The position numbers and the translations under genes were made by a program. Under the pieces are notes generated by a model. The model had not been told where the DNA came from and ran no database searches. It saw only the letters and a list, made by a program, of their open reading frames with translations. Shown here in pieces: positions 57,292-64,000 of a stretch of DNA of 64,000 bases. The stretch spans positions 1,266,520 through 1,330,519 of the forward strand of contig NW_019091370.1 in NCBI RefSeq assembly GCF_001949145.1. The letters run 5' to 3'. Position 1 is the stretch's first letter, and each line of letters opens with the position of its first letter. Origin of the DNA: Acanthaster planci (taxonomy: Eukaryota > Echinodermata > Asteroidea > Valvatida > Acanthasteridae).

Positions 57292-57636
57292 ATGGGAAGT
57301 TCGCCGAGAAAGTCGGCAAAAAACCTGCTCGGTTTAGATGAATTTGGGGCTTTATTGAGCGAAATAAAATCCGACAGTTCGAACCAGATTAGATCAGGAA
57401 ATTCTGAATTTGGTAGGGAACATTGGAAACAGTTGCTAAAATCACCAATTTATGGCCGAATTTGTTTGACTGAGGGATCGAACCGCCAAGACATCCCCGT
57501 GAAGCTGTCATCTGCTCCCGGCCGTAAGACGGCATTTGTTTTCGGTCCCGACACCGTGTGTGGGGCACTTTTGACAAAGAAACCGTACGAGCTATTGCTG
57601 CATTTAGGGTTCCTACCAGAATATATACACTTAAAG
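57292..57636 (+). CDS. Unrecognised gene, coding exon 1 (residues 1-115)
   Basis: Starts MGSSPRKSAKNLLGLDEFGA and ends FLPEYIHLK before GTAATA. The N-terminal Gly-Ser-Ser lacks the Ser/Thr at position 6 expected for N-myristoylation. Confidence 0.85.
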
Positions 57637-59262
57637 GTAATAAGAATTGTTATGATGAATGAAGGTCTAGCCTATCTAGGCCTACATTTAGGCCCTATCA
57701 ATTTGTTCACTGACCATGCTGACAGTATTGCAAATTGAAAACCAAAGTTTAAGATTAACCGAAAGTTGCTTGTGCTCAGACTTGACAAGATAAAGGTAAA
57801 GTGAAGGGCCCCACACCACATGTCACACATAAATGCGGTTGTAGTTTCAAACGATCGTGTGGACATTAGCAGGGAGTGGCCGTCTTATAATGTGGAAAGG
57901 TATTGAAATGAAAGATTGTCTTCTTTTTTGTCAGCCTGTGAACATTGTCATGATTATGTACTTTTTAAATTACTGCACAGATTTATGAGGATGAGTGGCT
58001 CCTAATGATATTATAAGTGAGGAGACTAAGTTTATGAAACGTGTATTAATTTGTCTCTGCGTTGGGATGATTGTCCCATACGCTGATGTGTATATTTACA
58101 TATATTCTCAAGTGTAGTCTCGGACAACATTTAGAATACAATATGAATATACTCGTCACAGTGTATAGGCCAAACCTAACCCTAACTCTCCCAATCCTCC
58201 AAAATCCTTCGGGTGGTTTTGGAGGATTGAGGGTGAATGGCAAAAGTGCATGGCTGATTGTGAAGGATGCCACGAGTGAAGGTCGTGGGTTAGACCTTGT
58301 GTTGTTCTTGCTCAGTCATGCATAAATTCAGCCCGATATTTCTTTTGAATCGACCACGGTGTTCAAGAATGCCATTCGCACTGCCTCAACATAATGACAG
58401 GAATTGCCGGAGGATTTGGAAGGATTGAGGCAGTAGGCACACCTCCAAGTAACATTTCCAAGAAATTTTGGAGGGTTGAAGGAGAATCGAATTTTTTCTT
58501 CTCCCAAATTGGAGGATTCTGGAGGATTGAGGAGGGTCCTTCGCAAAAAGGACCTGGGGGGGGTTAGCGAATATGAAAGAAAAAACAAAAACTCACCGTT
58601 AATAGCTGAATTGTGTTTCCAAAAGCTGTGTCAGCAAACTTCATGTAGACCAAGATAGAGACTTTGTTGTTACCTCTCAGAGCCATTTCTGTTTTTATCC
58701 ACGCAAATAACTCGCCACTTGGTAATCCACACAAAAAATGTTATTCCAGGCATGCATCCAGAAAGCCAAATATTGGATCGTTCTGCTCTCGGGAGCTCTC
58801 AATACTTGGCAGAGGCCCATTGTACCAGCCACGTGGGAAGGCATGGAAGAACTCATCCACACCTGCTACCCCGCCGCTCTGGAAGCGGTCCTGTCCCACT
58901 GGCAGACCATCAAGGACAATCCAGTGGCATCTTTTGAAGAAGAGGTCGACTACAAGTTCATCGCCGCCGTGAGCGACCCGTCGGGCCCTCTTTACATGGG
59001 CTACGACAGGTTTGTGTCGCTGCCCAAGCCGCAGACCGCCTGGCAGACACGGCTTTTCCTGTACTGTGAGCTGCGCATGTTTGAGCTCTTCTCCGGCGAC
59101 GGGCTGACGAGCAGGGAAGACGGGACCAAAGGCGAGAAAGAGTACGTCTGCATGAACTACGAGTTGGAAAAGATCGACAGAAAGCTCTGGCTGGCCATTC
59201 CTCTTGATGTGGAGGTACCAGAGGAAGTCAAGATGAAATATGCAGACAATTCTTACAAGTAG
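57292..59262 (+). CDS. Unrecognised two-exon protein, 285 residues
   Basis: Coding exons 57292-57636 and 58750-59262 join in phase 0 (AAG|GTAATA ... TTATTCCAG|GCA). The joined frame gives 285 residues, ending at TAG 59260-59262. The ATG follows an in-frame TAG at 57274-57276 and is the first ATG. The sequence is globular and aromatic-rich: FVFGPDTVCGALLTKKPYEL, LLHLGFLPEYIHLK, then WQRPIVPATWEGMEELIHTC, DPSGPLYMGYDRF, and an acidic/basic C terminus with KLWLAIPLDVEVPEEVK. No signal peptide, transmembrane segment or catalytic motif is apparent. High GC at third positions in exon 2 and clean splice sites argue for a real gene. I do not recognise the family. No functional link to MTSS1 is shown by its position. 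Confidence 0.85.
57637..58749 (+). other. Intron of the unrecognised gene, with GGAGGATTGAGG-rich repeat
   Basis: The 1.1-kb intron contains, at about 58180-58560, several copies of GGAGGATTGAGG or its reverse complement CAATCCTCC. They occur in both orientations, so the segment can fold on itself. Confidence 0.7.
58750..59262 (+). CDS. Unrecognised gene, terminal coding exon 2 (residues 116-285)
   Basis: Begins ACIQKAKYWIVLLSGALNTW after the TTATTCCAG acceptor and ends MKYADNSYK before TAG. It is GC-rich relative to its flanks, as expected for coding sequence. Confidence 0.88.
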   Translation, partial: ACIQKAKYWIVLLSGALNTWQRPIVPATWEGMEELIHTCYPAALEAVLSHWQTIKDNPVASFEEEVDYKFIAAVSDPSGPLYMGYDRFVSLPKPQTAWQTRLFLYCELRMFELFSGDGLTSREDGTKGEKEYVCMNYELEKIDRKLWLAIPLDVEVPEEVKMKYADNSYK

Positions 59263-60120
59263 ATCATGCTGACCTCAGTTGGTTGCAGTACTGTGCGTGA
59301 ACATAAAACTACATATTCATGTACGCATCCACCCAACCAAAATTATCAAAATCACTTGTAAGCATCTGAATGCGAATAATAATCAAATATCAGTGACAGT
59401 GATAGATACAAACATCTAGGAATTGTTGGATTATATAGACCTTTTTCAAGTGATGTCACGATCATGCTGGACGTCTGATGTGTTGTGATGGTAATGAGTG
59501 CATAGTGTTGTGATGGTAATCTACCTACTGGTCAAGCATGCAGCGTTCGCATGTGCCCTTGCACGTGGTTGAAGCTGCCCATAGGTATACATGCGATCAC
59601 CGTGGCCAAGGCGGTCCACACGCGGTGGTATTGTTTACATCTAGCAAAGTGGGTGAAAAAAGGCGTATTGGGGCCATGTTCATGTTTGTATATGATTGAC
59701 ACTGTAACTGCTGAAGGTTTTGTCAAATGAAAGAGACATTGGGCTATCCAGAATTGAGGTTTCAGTGTGTACAGCCAATGGAGAATTGAGTTAAGTGTAA
59801 CACTTTGCATTGGGAAACGGAGTTGATCAGGGAATTTGCATAGCGCCCTCGTTTGACTTTAAAAGGAAGTTCTATAGCAAGATACCCCAGAAATTAGTTC
59901 GCGGTTGGGAAGCTTTCAGAAGAAACGGTAAAGGAGAAAAGGATCATGTGACACGTCCAAAGTGGGCTAAATACATTCACAGGGTTGCCCAAAGATTGTT
60001 GGGCCGTGGGTTACCAAATGGCCAGTATTGTAGAGTTATTTTGAGGTTGATGAATCATTCCTTAATTAATATGTGAAATTTTCTCTCGGGCTTTGTTAAC
60101 TTCCTCAGAAATAAAGCCCT
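59263..60120 (+). other. Putative 3' UTR of the unrecognised gene
   Basis: Sequence from the stop codon to the AATAAA at 60110. It includes a two-copy GTGTTGTGATGGTAAT repeat (59478 and 59504). A basic 88-codon frame at 59810-60076 has no recognised family and is probably chance. Confidence 0.4.
60110..60115 (+). terminator. Candidate polyadenylation signal AATAAA
   Basis: First canonical AATAAA after the stop codon at 59262, about 850 bp downstream. Further copies at 60269 and 60390 could serve instead. Confidence 0.4.
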
Positions 60121-62562
60121 TATGGTAAATCTGTATGCAGTGTCATATTGTGCGCTATTATTTTTAAGTGACTGGAAAAAGAAAGGGTAGAGATTAGGCA
60201 GAAAGTAGAGTTTTCTCATGAATAGATATATATTGAATTTCCGTCCCTTCAAAAGAGTTTATTATACAATAAAAGCTTCTGGTAAGTTCTGCATGACTTT
60301 AACCTTAAAAGGTCTCAGGAGGGTGGAGATTCACACCCCCTCAACTGTTCTCCAGTTGCATTGTAGTTTTTGTTCTCATACATTGAGCCAATAAAAAGTT
60401 TAATGCCCAGGGGTTAGTTAGGTAAGTTTGTGAAAATCGGACATACTTTTCTTAATGCCCAGTCTTCCAAGGCGTTCAGCCAAAAAAATGGACACTTTTT
60501 CCCACCGATGTACTCTATGTACACGGGTTGAAACTGTACATTTGTTACTGATGAGTGTATTAACATGCATGCCAGGCGGGTGCATTTCTGAGGGTGGAGC
60601 TTTAGCCCCCCCCCACAAAAGTGCACACAAAAAATTCAAAACTGCTGGAAAATGTTGGATTCGTGGCGAAAGTTGAAGGTGATGTCATGTGCCAAGGGTC
60701 CAGCACCCCCCCATGCATTGGTTCTAGAACCATATATACCTGATACTGGGTTTTTCAAAAATCGAGCACGGGACAGGTGTTTTAGGTTTAAAGCTTGTGA
60801 TATCCTTCTGGGCATATACATAGGCAATTTTTTAGTGAATTAGATTGACAATGCCAAACCAGATGAGTGCAATTGAAATGAATTTGGAACGATTTAACCA
60901 GTGTCATTATCATTATTCTCTTGTGATTCCTGAAAGGTTATCTCTGTCCTCTTCCAAAAGGTATTTCCTTAAAGGAGGATGGGACTTTGAACTTCCGACC
61001 CCACTTTCAGTCTACTGTATGATCACCAAGCATGCCAAGTACAGAACCAAATTTTCCACGGGAACAATTTTGTTGCTTTGGAAGGGCCCAACAAAATTGG
61101 AATTCATTTCATTGAACTTTTTGTGGCCTTTCTGGGAGGTGAGGCTGTGTTTTGGACTTTATAACACCCTTTTGGCAAGAAAGGAAAATGAACTGGACAA
61201 CATCATTGCCTTTCTCATGTTCAAAGACATTTATGCTGGGGGGAGGACCCATTGACCTCTTGGGTCCACCCTGGATTATTACTAAGTACGTTGGACACAA
61301 TGCATTAGCTTGTTTTAACCATAGAGGAAGGACACACACCCCCTCCCCCGACCCATACGTCATGGGAGAAACATGTCACTCTTCCAAAATGAACAAAATC
61401 TCCGTACCCACATTAACATTTATCCAAACCATACTTTAATCACCATATGTATCCACACCTATTTCTAGTGGGCTCCACTAATCCACTAATGATTTGGTCA
61501 ATTATTTGGTCAATTATTTGGCTTATAAAAACCATTCCAAATCAATGTAGAATTCAGTCATTGCCCCATCAGGTGATCTTCATTTGGCTCTTCTCCCTTC
61601 CCAAGAAAAGCAAATGTGAAACCCATTCCTTTGCCTCCCCCCCCCACTTTATTAGAAAATTGAAATGCTTGCCATAAACATTTCATCTCTCTGAAACCTA
61701 ATCGTCCTTTAAACCATCCTCTTTTGTGGGGCAATCAGACATCGGTGATGACACCGTTCTTCATCACCATTAACTAATGTCCATGCATGCCTCCAACATG
61801 TGTTCGGCATGTCAGTTTTAAAAATGTGCCCATCCATCTTGATCATCAGGGCGAATCAAAAACACATTTAAGTATCGTCCCCGGTGGTTCCCTTGTTCCT
61901 TGATTGCTTTGCCTGCGCCAGATTGAATCAATCCTCCAGTCTTTTCCGGGGGAAGTTGTGCAGAGCCTTCCCAGCGTTGCCAAACATTCCTGTCGGTAAC
62001 TTACAGACTAGGACAGGACCACACAGGGCAGATCATTGTTCATGAATGTTGAATAGGAATTCATTTGAACATCAATTGTATCAGGCAGGAGACATGTTGC
62101 CCTCAAACTCTTATGGTAAAAGGGGCCACCTATGTCAAAAGAAGGAATTTCATTTTGTTCTGTTCAGCTATTTTGGTTATATTTTTCATCCAGTAATCAT
62201 TAAATTTTTTCATTTGAATTTATTTCAGACTTTTTAAGGCTTTTTTTGTAACTAAAGCCTATCTCCACTACACGAAAATAGTAAAATTTTTCACATCACA
62301 TCAGTTCATTGTTTTTGTTGGCGTCATCCATTGATTAAATTTTCATAGGTTCACATTCATTTTAAAGGAAGTCCTGACCTTTCTTTTCAGATATAGGCCC
62401 TGTCTTGTAAAAGATAGCTCTCTCATGCAGTGAAACAATTGTTCTTTTGTCTAATTTTGTCCGGTTTCAGATATGTCAGTAGATTTGAAATTGGAATGGG
62501 CTTCAAACATTTCTTTTCAAAAGTGTGATATTCATATTGCAGTTATGTTATTTTATTTCCAG

Positions 62563-62659
62563 TGGAAAGCAAGGTGTGCTAACGTGTCAGCCCGAGGAAT
62601 TCATGATGCAGATTGCAGACATACAAGTGTTGAGTTCAAATTGAGCAGATCCAATTTCG
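62563..62659 (+). CDS. Possible isolated exon, low confidence
   Basis: A strong acceptor (TTATTTTATTTCCAG) and a good donor (TTCG|GTAAGA) bracket 97 nt open in one frame: WKARCANVSARGIHDADCRH and TSVEFKLSRSNF. No partner exon or family is recognised in the window. It could be one exon of a gene continuing beyond 64000, or a chance arrangement. Confidence 0.2.
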
Positions 62660-63099
62660 GTAAGAATCTGACATTTTTTTCATTTCAAAATCCCATACAA
62701 TGGCACTTGTGTTGCTGATAATAAAAGGAGTAGGGTAATGCGCATTATTTCATGAGCTCCAGAGCACAGTTTGCAGGCACCATCTTTTTGTGATTTTCGA
62801 TTGTTTTTGAATGACTTCAGGATATTGCACGCCCTCGTGTCCATGAATATGCATGACTCTGTTCTGTCTTAAGTACAAGATACACCAATATTCTAGCCTG
62901 GTCGCCAAGCCTCGTGGTGAATTACCCACCAAGCAGGATGAAGATCCGGCCTTCAATTAACAGTCACCTCTCCCCAACCATGAAAAAGGAGAGAAATTTC
63001 CGTCGGGGTCTTTCCAATTAATAACATTTCTGCCCCGGGAGATTTCTGATCTGGAAGATTGTACTTCTGGTTTTAAAAAAAAGGAACGATAAGGGAAGT

Positions 63100-63560
63100 C
63101 GAAGGAGGAGAAAAAATTGGCAGCCTGAAGACGTGATGACACGCAGCGTCATTTAGGGACATTTTGGGGGGGTGATGGTTCTGAGCTGCTTAGAAACACG
63201 CTGCGAGGGATTCACAGGGATTAGACGCACCTCTTGCAAGAATGCAGCTCGGCCGTAACCGCCGCAGTTTGTGACTCAGTCATTGCTGGGAGGAAGCTGT
63301 TATTAACCATCTCATTTCTGGGGCTCTAATCTGGCCCTAAGGTGCACGAAATCAAAGTGTCCCATCGGACTTGTTCCTTACACACTCCCCCCTCCCCTCC
63401 GCCGTGCCGTGAAATCACAGGGAAGCTTAAATAATCAATTTACTGGTCCTCGTTGCGGGCGAAGTAGATTGGGAGGCGTGTTTGAAAACATTCGTCTCTC
63501 AGCGCTTCGAGGAAATGCCACAATGTCTCCGAGCAACATCTCTCCAGAGTAAAAGAGTAT
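63100..63560. promoter_or_regulatory. CpG-richer block, possible regulatory element
   Basis: Multiple CpGs (CTCGGCCGTAACCGCCGCAG near 63248, CCTCCGCCGTGCCGTG near 63397) and homeodomain-type words (TAATCAATTTAC near 63432) in otherwise AT-rich flank. No exon can be read. It may be an enhancer or the promoter of a gene beyond the window; inference only. Confidence 0.3.
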
Positions 63561-64000
63561 GGAAGAATCGAGCAGACAAACTTGGAGCTCAGACAAGGGA
63601 CAGGTTTATTAATTCACCTGGGTAATTACTTTTTATTTGTCACAAGAATAATAGCTTGCAAATGTTTCAGTTGTGATCACGCTCAGCGAGTACTGCATGT
63701 ATTGCAGCAGAGTCAACTACATCTTGCTTTTTTGGGGGTTGGGTATTTCTCCCAAATTGCAAATTGGAAAATGAGAAGTGTCCAAATATTTATGTAGAGT
63801 GTTCTTTGCTTTCTGGGTAAGTGCATTAAAAAAAACTTGATGTTCCTCTTTCTTTTTTTGAGAATTTGAAATTATTCCAATTAATTAAGTTTTGGTTGAG
63901 AGGCTTCCTGGGGGATGGCTTTTGCTCTTCTCCTTAAAACCACAGTATGGTTTTTTTTTCACCTTTTGGCATTATACTGCTGTTGAAATATAGGGTAATG

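Larger units (their letters stand above)
60121..64000. other. Downstream flank, no convincing gene
   Basis: AT-rich sequence with short C runs and a small tandem TTGGTCAATTAT (about 61496-61520). One segment at 62563-62659 is exon-like and is listed separately. From about 63100 to 63560 CpG frequency rises. The remaining frames are short and show no family resemblance. Confidence 0.55.

Noticed and set aside
58165-58180. Interstitial telomere-like CCTAACCCTAAC
   Set aside because: Only about two units; too short to indicate a telomeric insertion.
60845-61255. 136-codon + strand frame downstream of the second gene
   Set aside because: Begins at TTG, composition AT-rich, no domain or splice sites; chance.

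Overview
This is a metazoan genomic window. It has spliced genes with GT-AG introns, long introns, AATAAA-type polyadenylation signals, one masked gap of N (45168-45251) and a single n at 50024. It carries dozens of copies of the palindrome TACATGTA, several short foldback elements and tRNA-like repeats. The main protein resembles vertebrate MTSS1 closely in sequence and shares its domain order, but has its own glutamine-rich insert. Together with moderate GC and the TACATGTA load, this suggests an invertebrate deuterostome. Amphioxus (Branchiostoma) is my best guess, but the sequence alone does not prove it. Nothing bacterial is present.

Layout. 1-5343 is upstream flank, with diverged tandem duplications in the first 1.1 kb and a CpG-richer putative promoter just before the first gene. 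5444-51947 (+ strand) is one large gene whose 13 coding exons I could join without a frame break: 2865 nt including the stop, 954 residues. It is an orthologue of MTSS1/MTSS2 (missing-in-metastasis/ABBA). It has an N-terminal I-BAR (IMD) domain from exons 1-8, a Ser-rich region with a conserved DSGxxS degron, proline-rich segments, a long Q-rich tract, and a C-terminal actin-binding WH2 motif. Intron 3 is about 27.6 kb and holds most of the repeats and octamer-like sites. 51948 to about 54030 is the likely 3' UTR. 54.0-57.2 kb is intergenic with another foldback element. 57292-59262 (+) is a second gene of two coding exons (285 residues), clearly coding but of a family I do not recognise. 59263-64000 has no convincing gene, only one exon-like segment and a CpG-richer block near the end.

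How they work together. The MTSS1-like protein is expected to bind and bend PI(4,5)P2 membranes through its I-BAR dimer and to bind monomeric actin through WH2, coupling membrane protrusion to actin assembly. The downstream gene lies head-to-tail about 5.3 kb away. Nothing in the sequence links it functionally to MTSS1.

Hunt result. I found no obviously new molecular system. The best leads are: (i) the lineage-specific glutamine-rich insert built from a 21-24 nt tandem repeat inside MTSS1; (ii) a set of hairpin or inverted-terminal-repeat elements, including a two-copy family with TAA target duplications and a tRNA-like body inside 32-bp perfect inverted repeats; (iii) a 30-bp intronic array open in several frames; (iv) a TACATGTA-based higher-order minisatellite; (v) the unrecognised 285-residue gene.
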